Shown in pieces: positions 35,115-44,901 of a stretch of 64,000 nt of DNA. Location: assembly GCA_016294035.1 (NCBI GenBank), contig JAEDCT010000009.1:1-64000 (forward strand), read 5' to 3'. The notes beneath the pieces were generated by a model. That model was given only the letters and a program-made list of their open reading frames with translations, did no database searches and was not told the origin of the DNA. This stretch comes from Treponema sp. (GTDB lineage Bacteria; Spirochaetota; Spirochaetia; Treponematales; Treponemataceae). The number at the start of each line of letters is the position of its first letter. Position 1 is the stretch's first letter. A program made the position numbers and the translations under genes.

Positions 35115-35783
35115 ATGTATATTGCAAATAAATGCCAGTGTCCGGATTGCAACGAAACAGCAATCACCATAATTGATGAATTCGACAACATTATCTCAGG
35201 TCCAGGCTTTTGTCTCAAACACACAAAGGATCCCATCAAAGCACAAATAAAGCTTCTCAACTACATTCAAAATCACGACACAATTACGGGCGTTTCCTTT
35301 TCTGGAATGAATGTCTCAAATCTGGATCTTTCACACAAACGATTCTACGGATGTAATTTTCGTCACTGCAACTTTGCAAACATTCACTCAGATGGGCTGA
35401 GAGTAAAAATCAGTTTTCTTGATTTCTCTACGTTCAGCGAATGCGACATGATCAACAGTCATATTCAGTTCTGTTCATTTTCAGGATCAAGATTCGTCCA
35501 TGTTATTTTTACTGGAAGTGACTTGATTCACAACAATTTCAATGGAACAACTTTATATCAGTCAAGCTTTGACAAAAGTGATCTCTACAACAGTTCATTC
35601 ATAAAATCAATTTTGATTAACACATCCATGACAGACTGCAATTTGAAAAAAACAGTTTTCTATGAATCAATCAGGGACAAGGTTTCATTCAGACTTTCAA
35701 ACACAAGGGAAGCTTACGTTATCCGGGGAAACGACATGACAAGCCTTGATGATCTGGATAAAGATCCAGAAGGAGCCCTATAA
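35115..35783 (+). CDS. Pentapeptide-repeat protein with an N-terminal Cys motif
   Basis: A 222-residue protein. An N-terminal metal-binding-type motif (CQCPDCN, later CLKH) precedes a right-handed quadrilateral beta-helix of pentapeptide repeats (about 65-190; FxGCNFRHCNF, SxFSGSRF, LYNSSFIKS). Function of such proteins is varied, and nothing here defines a target. It overlaps the following metallo-beta-lactamase gene by one base (TAATG), so the two are coupled. Confidence 0.75.
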   Translation: MYIANKCQCPDCNETAITIIDEFDNIISGPGFCLKHTKDPIKAQIKLLNYIQNHDTITGVSFSGMNVSNLDLSHKRFYGCNFRHCNFANIHSDGLRVKISFLDFSTFSECDMINSHIQFCSFSGSRFVHVIFTGSDLIHNNFNGTTLYQSSFDKSDLYNSSFIKSILINTSMTDCNLKKTVFYESIRDKVSFRLSNTREAYVIRGNDMTSLDDLDKDPEGAL

Positions 35784-36352
35784 TGAAAATCTACTTTGAT
35801 CTTTGCATTGATGGATTTACCAACAGCTATACCATTCTAAACGATGACCCAAACGTTATGGAAGCAATCATAATTGACCCGGGGAAATTTTCAAATGAAA
35901 TCATTAACCGGATTGAAAAAGGCGGTTACAAGCTTACATCAGTATTGCTGACACACAACCATGCTCATCACACACAGGGTCTTAAGACACTTTCGAAAAT
36001 CTACACGCCAACAGTTTATGCGGCAGAATCAAGTGTCTATGAATACGAGTCAGTTGTTTTAAACGGTGACGGCATGACAACCATATCCGGGCTGCACGTT
36101 GAATATTTCTCAATCCCAGGACATTCACCAGACAGCATGGTTTACAAAATTGAAGATGTTATTTTCACGGGAGACACTTTACTTGCGGGAATGATTTCAA
36201 AGACTTCCCACAAGTATTCTGAAAAACTGCTTTCATCTAAAATCAGGGAAAAGCTCTACGCATTACCCGACAGAACAGTAATCATGCCGGGTCACGGAGT
36301 ACCTTCTACGATTGAATCAGAAAAGCAATATAATCTGGATATTCTTCTGTAA
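35783..36352 (+). CDS. Metallo-beta-lactamase-fold hydrolase (glyoxalase II-like)
   Basis: A 189-residue short MBL-fold protein. Motifs: THNHAHH (residues 57-63), GHSPDSM, FTGDTL (bridging Asp) and PGHG. In the first motif HxHxDH reads HNHAHH, so the Asp that normally binds the second metal is His62. The other ligands are intact. It may be mononuclear or use His instead. It belongs to the compact glyoxalase II-like group; the substrate is unknown. Confidence 0.78.
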   Translation: MKIYFDLCIDGFTNSYTILNDDPNVMEAIIIDPGKFSNEIINRIEKGGYKLTSVLLTHNHAHHTQGLKTLSKIYTPTVYAAESSVYEYESVVLNGDGMTTISGLHVEYFSIPGHSPDSMVYKIEDVIFTGDTLLAGMISKTSHKYSEKLLSSKIREKLYALPDRTVIMPGHGVPSTIESEKQYNLDILL

Positions 36353-36361
36353 ACCTTAGGG

Positions 36362-38080
36362 CTATCGAAGGATAAGGCTTACCCTTCCTGGAGCAAGCCC
36401 CCAGGCATCCTTAACATACTTTTCAAAAATTTCAGACTCATCAACAAAATACTGTGCATTGGTTTCAATTATATAGTCACACAAATCTTTCTGATAACTC
36501 ACAACAGAATTCCATTTTGCACGCTGAAGATAATAACCTCTAATATAATTTGAACGGTGCTGAAGAATATAAGACATGAATTCATTTTTCATGAGATAAT
36601 CATCAGTCTTGTCATAAGACAGTGAAGGCTGACTCTGCCAGTAACCAATCAAAAAATCAAGAGACCTGCGGTCAAAGGAATTAAATCTCTTTTCCACGAA
36701 ATTCCTGAAATGTTCCTGAGAAAAATACAGTCCATGCCATGCCTCATGTGCCATTAAAGAAAGTCTCGTTGCAGGATAAGATTCGCGGGAAATTGAAATG
36801 ACGCATTTCATGTTTTTCATGTCACATCCATAAGTTCCATCATCAAGAACATAAATAATCTTGTTCTGAAGAAGCAATGACTTAAGCAAAAGCTCTCTAT
36901 TATTCAGCTTGAAATTCTGTTTCTTTACCTCATTGAAAAATCTTGCCAGGTCATCAGCCTTATAATCATGAGCATTATAACTTTTCTTGTTTTCTACAAA
37001 ATAATCACTTACCAGAGTACCCTTATATCCGGTCTTCTCAACAAAAAATGCAAGCCGGGTAAAAAATTCATTCTGAATCTTATAATCAGCAAAGTCAAAT
37101 AAAAAAACATTTTCATCAAGTGACCAGTTATAGAATTCAAAATCCCCAATCCTCCACTTTTCCTGAGGCCAATCAAGGACAAGTCCAAGATCAGTTTTTA
37201 TTGGAGGAAGTTCTCCTTGTTTCAAGCGTTTGATTTTTTCTGAACTTTCGAAACAAAGAAGAGCTCTATTTATTTTTGTATCCGGTTCAAACTTAAGATC
37301 GGCAAATGGATTTTTAAATGCCCTGAGAGGAAGAAGAATATTTGTCTCCACACCAGACTGAAGATAGCACTGAATTTTTTCCTGACCATAGCAAAGGGAC
37401 TCAAAACCATTTTCCTTGTCAGAATGAATTTTTACGCAAGGAAGAAAAAGTTCATTACCGAAAACACCTACAGCTCCAGTCATATCAAGATGAGAGAAAT
37501 CCCAGTTAACTTTTCCGCCTGAAGAAGAAAACGCAAACATAGTTTCATCATCTGAATTAGAAAAACCATACATTGGCTCAACAAGTTTTGCAGACTTAAG
37601 TTCCACATTACTGGTTGAATATACAAAAAATCCGCATGGAATTTTTCCTGTTGGTGCAACACTGTAAACTAAAGAAAACTCAGATTTCTGGGATTCACTG
37701 CAGTTTCCAAAAATAATATTGTTTGTTAGTGCCATGGAAGAAACAGTATTTTTTTCGGTAATATTTTCAGGATACAAAACTCCAAATGCATATTCACCAT
37801 TGCCTCCGGCATTTGCAAAGTTCAAAGTAATCTTCAAACCAAGACCACTTTGTTCCTTAAAAAAATCAGCAACATCTGCCAGCTGGGATTCTGAGAATTT
37901 GTAATACAAATAGGGATTTTTTTCAGGTTGACTGAGAGATCCTTTTACTGAATCCTTATTCAAGGCAATAAGTTTTCCAGAATTCTCGCCTGAAGCAAAA
38001 TCAATATCTGATTCTTTTATGCTGGAACAGGAAACAAACAACAATGCAAAAGCAAATAATATCAATGTATTTTTTTTCAT
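36362..38080 (-). CDS. Lipoprotein with an HExxH metallopeptidase motif
   Basis: A 572-residue lipoprotein (signal MKKNTLILFAFALLFVSC). The N-terminal 300 residues look beta-rich. The C-terminal half contains AHEAWHGLYF (HExxH near residue 443), with a Glu in NEFMSYIL about 55 residues later as a plausible third zinc ligand, as in gluzincins. A surface or periplasmic protease is therefore likely. It does not match a family I can name. It starts 46 bases from the divergent 38127 gene. Confidence 0.65.
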   Translation of the reverse strand: MKKNTLILFAFALLFVSCSSIKESDIDFASGENSGKLIALNKDSVKGSLSQPEKNPYLYYKFSESQLADVADFFKEQSGLGLKITLNFANAGGNGEYAFGVLYPENITEKNTVSSMALTNNIIFGNCSESQKSEFSLVYSVAPTGKIPCGFFVYSTSNVELKSAKLVEPMYGFSNSDDETMFAFSSSGGKVNWDFSHLDMTGAVGVFGNELFLPCVKIHSDKENGFESLCYGQEKIQCYLQSGVETNILLPLRAFKNPFADLKFEPDTKINRALLCFESSEKIKRLKQGELPPIKTDLGLVLDWPQEKWRIGDFEFYNWSLDENVFLFDFADYKIQNEFFTRLAFFVEKTGYKGTLVSDYFVENKKSYNAHDYKADDLARFFNEVKKQNFKLNNRELLLKSLLLQNKIIYVLDDGTYGCDMKNMKCVISISRESYPATRLSLMAHEAWHGLYFSQEHFRNFVEKRFNSFDRRSLDFLIGYWQSQPSLSYDKTDDYLMKNEFMSYILQHRSNYIRGYYLQRAKWNSVVSYQKDLCDYIIETNAQYFVDESEIFEKYVKDAWGLAPGRVSLILR

Positions 38081-38091
38081 AATTTAAATGC

Positions 38092-38120
38092 TACACTTTT
38101 TTTTTGATTTACTCTATAGT
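38092..38120 (+). promoter_or_regulatory. Leaderless-type promoter of the 38127 gene
   Basis: TATAGT (38115-38120) lies six bases before the ATG at 38127. The -35 at 17 bases is weak (TACACT). Confidence 0.5.
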
Positions 38121-38126
38121 ATGGTC

Positions 38127-38513
38127 ATGAAAGCATTAATTCCAAACAAGGACACTTTGTTTTTTCTCTCAAAGCTTCAAAAAGAAATTCTAAAAAAAAC
38201 AAGATGCAATCCAATCTATCCCCTTTACTGCTTTCAGAATGAGTTTCCAGAAACCATCAGTTCTTTTACCATACTGTCTCCGGCTGCAGAAGATAACCAG
38301 CTTTACTTTCCCATTGAAATAAACAGCATACAGTTCAAGATTCCATTCGGAGTGATTGAAGATTTTTCCAAAAACGTGAAAGAAATTCTAAATGAATATG
38401 CAGATCGATTTCCAAGAAGGGAACGCGTATTCAAGATTTCCGACGCATCAATAACAAGTGACGCATGGGAAATCAACAATGAAAAATGGGTTAAGATTAA
38501 GCAAGACGACTGA
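38127..38513 (+). CDS. Hypothetical protein
   Basis: A 128-residue soluble protein that I do not recognise. The start MKALIPNKDT is chosen because TATAGT ends six bases before it; the frame extends 13 codons upstream across the promoter and would start with a hydrophobic stretch lacking a ribosome site. It converges with the long lipoprotein operon. Confidence 0.6.
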   Translation: MKALIPNKDTLFFLSKLQKEILKKTRCNPIYPLYCFQNEFPETISSFTILSPAAEDNQLYFPIEINSIQFKIPFGVIEDFSKNVKEILNEYADRFPRRERVFKISDASITSDAWEINNEKWVKIKQDD

Positions 38514-38526
38514 AAAAAATCTCACT

Positions 38527-41500
38527 TTATTCAATTCTAATATACAATGGAGTCGTACTAAGTTCCTTTTTTGTAGAAAGAATCCAGCCAGAACTTTTAT
38601 CAATTGTATACGTCATTCTGTCAGATGAGAAATCCGCAGATGTTGAAGTAACAAGGGTATGATCTGAATCTGAATTATAAGGATCAGAAACCTTTTCTAT
38701 TACAGAATTTGAACCAAAGACATTCTTTCCAAAAGTTACACTTGAAGAATCAATGTAAATATTTGAAAACTTTCCGGATGTTCCAGACTTAACGTTGAAA
38801 GCCTCATCGCCAATTGTTCCCTTGAGGACTATAGAACAATTTAAATCAGTATTCTTGAAGGCCATTGAATCTACATTAGAACAACTAAACTGGGTTTTAG
38901 ATCCAGACACAAGCTCAGAAATGTCAGACAGATTCTTACAGTTATAGAATGCCTTTTCTCCAACTTCAAAAGTTCTCTGGGATATACTGGTGTATTGAAT
39001 GGAAACCAGAGACTCATAATAGGCCATGTAGTAAGGTCGAAATCTAGACATATCGGTAGAAGTAATATTCAAGGCAGTAATCTTACTTGTTCCCATATAG
39101 AATTCGGTACAGCCATCAAAAATCATGGAACATTCAGCAACATTAGTTTCAAGGTCTTTTTCAGAGACAGAATTCCAGCCTGAAGCAGTTCCACTGTATT
39201 TTACAACAGGAATCTTACAGTTACTGAAACTATTTTTCCCCATACTTACAAGAGAAGATCCCAGCTTAACTTCTGTGAAACATCCAGGTCCAGCGCCGGC
39301 AAAAGCACTGTTATTGATTGTAACTATACTGGAAAGATCGAGAACACATGGAGAAATATTCTTGCAGTTAGAGAAAGCACTCTTACCAATTATTTCACAA
39401 CTTGAAAGATCTATGTTTCCTTCAAGATTAGTACATTTTGCAAAGGCACTTTCACCAACATTTGTAACACCGGAAAGGTCAACATCAACCAGAGAAGGAC
39501 AGTTATAGAAACAATAGTTCTTAACCTTTGTGATTCCAGCCGCAGCGAAATCTGCAGATGCAGGAGGATTACCGTTCATGCTGAAACTTGAAATTCCAGA
39601 ATACAATTCCACAGGACAGGAATTCCATTGGGCAAGTGTTCCATAGAAACTTATGTCAGATGCTTGAACCACCGAAAGCAGGGTTGCCGGGCAAGTATCA
39701 AGGCCACCCTCCATGATTACTGAGTCAACCTGGGCTTCAACCACATCAGAAATAGATCCAGCAAGATTTGTGACACCTCTCAAATTTAGTGAACTCAAAT
39801 ACATTCCAGAAAGCTTTTCCAGTTTGAATGTAGACAATGAAAGAGAGCTACAGTCAATATCAAGGACAGGAACATAGGAACCACTGTCAAGAACTTCAAG
39901 AGAAACTCCTCCCGCAGGATAGGCTCCCCCCTGAACAAACCATTTCAAAGATGCATCAGATTCCATGTATTCCTTTAATGTACCAGGATACTTAATTGTT
40001 GAAAGTGAAACAGTATTTCCAATTGAAGACACATTACTGATAACCGAATTCCTAGGCAATGTAAGTTCTGAAAGAGAAGTACAGCCAGCAAAAATTGATG
40101 CATTGCTTGCAAGGGATGAAACAGATGAAATATCGGCAGACGTAAGAGATTCACAATTTATAAATGCACCCGAATCAATTGACTGAACATTAGACAGGTC
40201 AATTGCCTGAAGTTTTTTACAGTTTCCAAAAGACTTGTTACCAATTGTTGTTACCGAAGAAGGTAAGTTCACTGTTGTGAGGTTCTCACATCCATAGAAT
40301 GAATTGTCTGATATTGTCTGTGTTCCATCAGGAATGGAAATGCTGGAAAGATTTTTGCATCCATAGAAAGCTCCCATTTCAATAGATGTTATTTGAGACG
40401 GAAGCTTTACTTCAGTTAATCCATACAAAGCCATGAAGGACATCTGAGGAACTGAAGTCAATGAAGTCTGGGCAGACATATCAAGTTTGAATGGAATATC
40501 CAGCGGAATGCCTGTTGCAGGATCAGTAGGATTTAAGGCAGCCCTAATCTGAAGCATATCATCAGGCGTCAATGCCATGTCAGATGATGAAGGCAAAGTA
40601 ATTGTTCCATCAAAAGCAGGACTTGTAAGTTCAGCAGTAATGCTTTCACACAAAGAAGCAACTGTTAAACTATAAATTGCATAGAGAGTAATATTTGCTC
40701 CAATATCTCCGGCAGACCATCCTGTTGTATATGAAGTTCCAGAACCGTCACTTTTTGTGTTCCAGGAAGCAGCAACTATTCCATTCTTGGTGCATTTTGA
40801 GCCAGACAGCAAAGTAACATTTTCCAGAGTATTGAAATCCTGAGTAGTCGTAGTTCCGGCTGAAAAGGTACCGCCATTGGCATCGTATGTAATCCTGTAT
40901 TTCTGATTCAAATCTGAAATTGATTCAGTCAAATCCGTTGTAAAGCCTTTTGCAATAACTGCACCATAGGTAAACACATTTAGCAAATCATTTTTTTCAG
41001 TATCCCGGTAAAGCCTGAGGGTTATTCTGTGATATCCTGCATTCAGCTTTTTATTCTCAATCTTGATATGCTTTCGGGTAGTGTCACCAGGAACTTCAAC
41101 AACACTTGAAGTCACATCAACTGCACCGGCACCAGACACACCAAAATCAATTGTGGCACACTTAATTGCATTGGACAAATCAGCATCATTATTCGGAAAA
41201 GAAATTTCAACATTGAGACTACCTTCACCGGTAGACAATTTTGGTATGAGAACAAATGAAACAATATTGGAACCTTCCGAAAGAATTTCCTTTGTTATCT
41301 TTGACTCATACTCTTCAGATATACCATAAGTTTCATCCGTGTATTTTGCAGATAATGAAAAGGTCCAGTTACCAGTTGAAAGATAAAGAACATTATCACC
41401 AAACAATTCTGTCTGACTTTCCCACTTTCTGGAAATTTTTTCCGTGGAACCAGTACGAGTACCAGTCAGAGAAAAATCAGTCATAAGAAAAATATCAGGA

Positions 41501-41694
41501 CACAATCCAGAAGGAAGTGCAGTTCTTGATCCAAAAGCATATATTTCAAGGGCTGCCATATTTGATGCAGAAACCTGATTTCCAGCAGCTGGCTCAATAG
41601 GCTCATAATCAACACAAGACTGAAATACTAATAGGGGAAGAGAAATAATTACAAAAACAGTAACTAGTTTTTTTCGAATGTAATTAAAAAACAT
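38527..41694 (-). CDS. BspA-type leucine-rich-repeat surface lipoprotein
   Basis: A 1055-residue lipoprotein: signal with FQSC lipobox, Ig-like region, one InlB/Listeria-Bacteroides-type repeat (about 268-345, ITYDANGGTF to ITLYAIYSL), then many BspA-type LRR_5 repeats (about 400-1000) with the pattern IGxxAFxxCxxLxxIxLPxxV. Such proteins bind host or partner-cell surfaces in oral treponemes. I start at the second of two ATGs (six bases after GAGGG; the first is three bases away). It is the last gene of the cyclase-FecR operon, ten bases after the previous gene. Confidence 0.85.
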   Translation of the reverse strand: MFFNYIRKKLVTVFVIISLPLLVFQSCVDYEPIEPAAGNQVSASNMAALEIYAFGSRTALPSGLCPDIFLMTDFSLTGTRTGSTEKISRKWESQTELFGDNVLYLSTGNWTFSLSAKYTDETYGISEEYESKITKEILSEGSNIVSFVLIPKLSTGEGSLNVEISFPNNDADLSNAIKCATIDFGVSGAGAVDVTSSVVEVPGDTTRKHIKIENKKLNAGYHRITLRLYRDTEKNDLLNVFTYGAVIAKGFTTDLTESISDLNQKYRITYDANGGTFSAGTTTTQDFNTLENVTLLSGSKCTKNGIVAASWNTKSDGSGTSYTTGWSAGDIGANITLYAIYSLTVASLCESITAELTSPAFDGTITLPSSSDMALTPDDMLQIRAALNPTDPATGIPLDIPFKLDMSAQTSLTSVPQMSFMALYGLTEVKLPSQITSIEMGAFYGCKNLSSISIPDGTQTISDNSFYGCENLTTVNLPSSVTTIGNKSFGNCKKLQAIDLSNVQSIDSGAFINCESLTSADISSVSSLASNASIFAGCTSLSELTLPRNSVISNVSSIGNTVSLSTIKYPGTLKEYMESDASLKWFVQGGAYPAGGVSLEVLDSGSYVPVLDIDCSSLSLSTFKLEKLSGMYLSSLNLRGVTNLAGSISDVVEAQVDSVIMEGGLDTCPATLLSVVQASDISFYGTLAQWNSCPVELYSGISSFSMNGNPPASADFAAAGITKVKNYCFYNCPSLVDVDLSGVTNVGESAFAKCTNLEGNIDLSSCEIIGKSAFSNCKNISPCVLDLSSIVTINNSAFAGAGPGCFTEVKLGSSLVSMGKNSFSNCKIPVVKYSGTASGWNSVSEKDLETNVAECSMIFDGCTEFYMGTSKITALNITSTDMSRFRPYYMAYYESLVSIQYTSISQRTFEVGEKAFYNCKNLSDISELVSGSKTQFSCSNVDSMAFKNTDLNCSIVLKGTIGDEAFNVKSGTSGKFSNIYIDSSSVTFGKNVFGSNSVIEKVSDPYNSDSDHTLVTSTSADFSSDRMTYTIDKSSGWILSTKKELSTTPLYIRIE

Positions 41695-41707
41695 CATCTG
41701 CCCTCAT

Positions 41708-43426
41708 CTAGTTTGTTATGCCAACTTCCCAGGTCGCAGTATAAACATTGTTGTCTGTGTCTGTTACCTCAATCATAAGTGAATGATATCCGACAGAATA
41801 TTTTGAATTGTCAAGGACAAAAGACAATGCACTCTGACCTGAAATTTGAGTACCATCCATAAACCACTTGCATGATTTTTCAGTTTTTCCAGAGGCAAGA
41901 GAAACAGAAAAAGTTTGACCTGAATGTGATGGAGTCAAGTCATGATCTGAATTTGACAGAGAAACATTCAGTTCTGAAGAAACACGAACGGCTGTCAAAA
42001 CAATATGTTCTGTTCCAATATCAATTTTCTCACCAAGCCCATATTCTTTTCCAGTAGAATCTTTCCATCCAACAAGTTTACCAAGAGAAGACACTTCTGT
42101 AAGATACACTCCTGAATAAGACTTGATTTCTCCTGCCTGTGGCAAAGGAATGCCCTTGAAGTTTACAGGAAGGTAAATAACGTAATAGCCAGATGAGTCT
42201 TCCTGGTTAAAATCAAAGCGAACACTAACTCTGTTTCTTTCCCATCTAACATCAAAATATTCTGAGTTATATCTGGCAGGAGGATTCCATGAACTAGGCT
42301 GGGACACAACCAACGTATAATCATCATAGACAAGGCCCCTGCTTGCAAAATCAGCTTCTGTCAATGGCGTAAAGTCTGGAACAAGTCCTCCGATGTATGA
42401 CTTATTTTTTTCCGTTTTTATGAGTCTTTCATAAGTCCAGTATGACTTGTTACCATACAGCTTATTCTCATAAACTCCACTGATTTCAGAAGAAACACTG
42501 ACTTCCTGCAGAGAAAAATCATAAACCCAATATCTAGTAGTATATTCACGCAGATTTGAATCACTTTCCCACACTGCAACATAGGTTGAGTTTTCCGAAG
42601 GGAACACATAAGGATTATCGACAATAGCACCAGTTGCCTTATTTACATAGCAGGAAACAAAATATTTTTCCTTGATCAAAGAAGGGAAACCGCTCACATA
42701 ATCCTTATACTTACCAGTCAATTCTACTGATGTTCTGCTTTCCCAGTCATTACAATAATAGAATGTACCAGCTTCGGATTCAATTGTCAGAGTTACAGTC
42801 TTTCTCTCGCAATAAACATTAACTACACTTGTACCCCAACCACTGATATATACATTTACAATTGTTGCAGTGGAGCTGTCATATCCAGAAATATTTTTCA
42901 GATCTGAACATGTAAGTCCAGTAAGAGTATCAGTTGTTCCCCTTTTGACCTCAGAATAAATCTCAACAGTATAATTTCCTGAGATATCTTCTCCATAATA
43001 CTTGACGGTATAGGGTGTGTTTGTATTGGCTGTCCAGCCAGTGGCATACAACTTAACAGGAAAGGGACTTACAACAATTGACTTGACTGTCTTGTCATCA
43101 TTTAATTCAATCTCAGACATATCATGATATGAATCATCAACCAGCATCCATCCAGTTGCAGTATATCCTGGCCGCAAGTAATAATTACTGAAAATCGCAT
43201 CTGGATTCAAAAGGCTGCCAAACTCAAAATCAGCCGTGACAAATCTGGCTTTTGGATTTACTTGAGGATTTTCATCATAAAGAATATATGATGTGACCAG
43301 ACTTGTTCTGTCATCGATATCACCATCCCCGAAAAAAAAGATTTCATCAAAATTACAGGAAACAAGACAAATCAATGAGAAAAGAAAAACAAATAAAGAC
43401 TTAACAAAGCGAACTAGAATCTCCAT
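41708..43426 (-). CDS. Surface lipoprotein with InlB-like repeats
   Basis: A 572-residue lipoprotein (lipobox CLVSC near residue 24). It contains several InlB/Flg_new-like beta repeats (for example TPYTVKYYGEDISGNYTVE) and a C-terminal Ig/PKD-like domain (about 480-572, LSNSDHDLTPSHSGQTF). It is Tyr- and Ser-rich, as expected for an exposed protein. GGAGGG lies eight bases before the ATG, inside the previous gene; the two overlap by 13 bases. Probably a binding partner of the operon's other surface proteins. Confidence 0.75.
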   Translation of the reverse strand: MEILVRFVKSLFVFLFSLICLVSCNFDEIFFFGDGDIDDRTSLVTSYILYDENPQVNPKARFVTADFEFGSLLNPDAIFSNYYLRPGYTATGWMLVDDSYHDMSEIELNDDKTVKSIVVSPFPVKLYATGWTANTNTPYTVKYYGEDISGNYTVEIYSEVKRGTTDTLTGLTCSDLKNISGYDSSTATIVNVYISGWGTSVVNVYCERKTVTLTIESEAGTFYYCNDWESRTSVELTGKYKDYVSGFPSLIKEKYFVSCYVNKATGAIVDNPYVFPSENSTYVAVWESDSNLREYTTRYWVYDFSLQEVSVSSEISGVYENKLYGNKSYWTYERLIKTEKNKSYIGGLVPDFTPLTEADFASRGLVYDDYTLVVSQPSSWNPPARYNSEYFDVRWERNRVSVRFDFNQEDSSGYYVIYLPVNFKGIPLPQAGEIKSYSGVYLTEVSSLGKLVGWKDSTGKEYGLGEKIDIGTEHIVLTAVRVSSELNVSLSNSDHDLTPSHSGQTFSVSLASGKTEKSCKWFMDGTQISGQSALSFVLDNSKYSVGYHSLMIEVTDTDNNVYTATWEVGITN

Positions 43427-44901
43427 CCCAACAGCCCTCCTGCACTGACACTAATAATATCTTCACCACTAATTCTAAAATATTTGCATGCTGAATTTAA
43501 TTCAACAACGAAGCTGCGGTTTATGACATACCTGGCACACAACTGGGCATCTCCTGCAAGGCCGACATGGAGAAATTTTGAATCAGAACGCATATCACTG
43601 TTAAATACAAATTTATTGCAAAGGAAAGAAAGACCACCTCCGGCTCGGATTCCAGCATACATTTTTTCAGGTTTAATTTCTTTCATAATGGAAAAATTTG
43701 CCAGGACAGGAACAACAAATCTATATACATCGTAGTCTTTATTTGTTTCATCCAGCAGGTATTCAAATGAAGATTCTATTTCACCACCAAGTTTCCATGA
43801 CCCGATTTTTTTTGGCAAATATTCAATTTTCAAATCAACAACCGGCTTAAACTCTTCAACTACTTTAGAAAGAGGATCGTCGGTTATTCCAGTTAACAAG
43901 TCTGCACCAAGTTCAACATAAAAATCTTTTTTCGGCCTATTGCGTCTTTCTTCTTTTTTACGCCTGATTTCTGCAAGGCGTTCCTCTTCTGCCCTGCGCT
44001 TTTCTTCTTCAAGCCGTTTCTGTTCTGTAAGGTGCTTTTCTTCTTCAAGACGTTTCTGTTCTGCAAGACGCTTTTCTTCTTCGAGACGTTTCTGTTCTGC
44101 AAGACGCTTTTCTTCTTCAAGACGTTTCTGTTCTGCAAGGCGCTTTTCTTCTTCGAGACGTTTCTGTTCTTCAAGGCGCTTTTCTTCTTCAAGCCGTTTC
44201 TGTTCTGCAAGACGCATTTCTTCTTCAAGTCGTTTCTGTTCTGCAAGACGCATTTCTTCTTCAAGACGTTTCTGTTCTGCAAGACGCATTTCTTCTTCAA
44301 TGCGAGAATTATCAACTACAGTCAGTTCCTGGGACTCACATGAAAAACCACCGGGATTTGTGATTCGGACCTTATAGTCACCTTCAATAACATTTTCAAA
44401 AACAGCCTTGCCGTCAACAATTTTTCCTGAAATACACCTGTCCAAAATTTCATCAACCAGCTCAACTTTGGCAGCATCAGATATACTTTCAGAAAGGAGT
44501 GGAATTTCTACAATTGTGGATGAATCAAGTTTTTTTAATGGAGCTGATTTTTCAACATCCTTAATAACAGGTTTCATGGCCTTAAGAATCTCAAATTCTT
44601 TCCATTTTGTAATCTTTGATTTTCTTCCAAGATAATCATATGCAGTAACACGCCATGAATATTTTCCAGATGGCATTGTAAATTCAATAAAATTTTCTTC
44701 TGTCTTGAATTCTATTATTTCATCTGAATTTTCATTCTTCACTTCAACAAGATATTCCATTGCCTTGAAGTCTGACTTCCAGTTCAACCGCTGAGTAAAC
44801 TTCGATTTTGTTTCCTGTGCAGTCAAAAATACAGATGAACATAGCACAATAAAAAGAGAAACTAATACTGACTTAAGAACATAACGCAAACTATTCACCA
44901 T
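43414..44901 (-). CDS. Fn3/coiled-coil envelope protein with 12-residue repeats
   Basis: A 495-residue exported protein: signal peptide (1-29), a fibronectin-III-like domain (about 30-110), a carboxypeptidase-regulatory-like segment (about 155-195), nine 12-residue charged repeats (about 200-311, RLEEEKRLAEQK) forming a long helix or coiled coil, and a C-terminal beta-rich domain (about 326-495) ending in Phe, as in outer-membrane barrels. It may span from the periplasm to the outer membrane. It overlaps FecR by 11 bases and the next lipoprotein by 13. Confidence 0.75.
   Translation of the reverse strand: MVNSLRYVLKSVLVSLFIVLCSSVFLTAQETKSKFTQRLNWKSDFKAMEYLVEVKNENSDEIIEFKTEENFIEFTMPSGKYSWRVTAYDYLGRKSKITKWKEFEILKAMKPVIKDVEKSAPLKKLDSSTIVEIPLLSESISDAAKVELVDEILDRCISGKIVDGKAVFENVIEGDYKVRITNPGGFSCESQELTVVDNSRIEEEMRLAEQKRLEEEMRLAEQKRLEEEMRLAEQKRLEEEKRLEEQKRLEEEKRLAEQKRLEEEKRLAEQKRLEEEKRLAEQKRLEEEKHLTEQKRLEEEKRRAEEERLAEIRRKKEERRNRPKKDFYVELGADLLTGITDDPLSKVVEEFKPVVDLKIEYLPKKIGSWKLGGEIESSFEYLLDETNKDYDVYRFVVPVLANFSIMKEIKPEKMYAGIRAGGGLSFLCNKFVFNSDMRSDSKFLHVGLAGDAQLCARYVINRSFVVELNSACKYFRISGEDIISVSAGGLLGWRF
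43970..44304 (-). repeat. 36-bp coding tandem repeats
   Basis: About nine near-identical 36-base units encode RLEEEMRLAEQK/RLEEEKRLAEQK. Differences between units are mostly single bases. The repeat makes all frames open on the other strand, so apparent ORFs there are artefacts. Unit number may vary between strains. Confidence 0.9.

Noticed and set aside
43940..44377. Long forward-strand ORFs opposite the repeat protein (Ser/Arg/Phe-rich)
   Set aside because: They exist only because the 36-bp repeats keep every frame open; they have no ribosome site and mirror the real reverse-strand gene.
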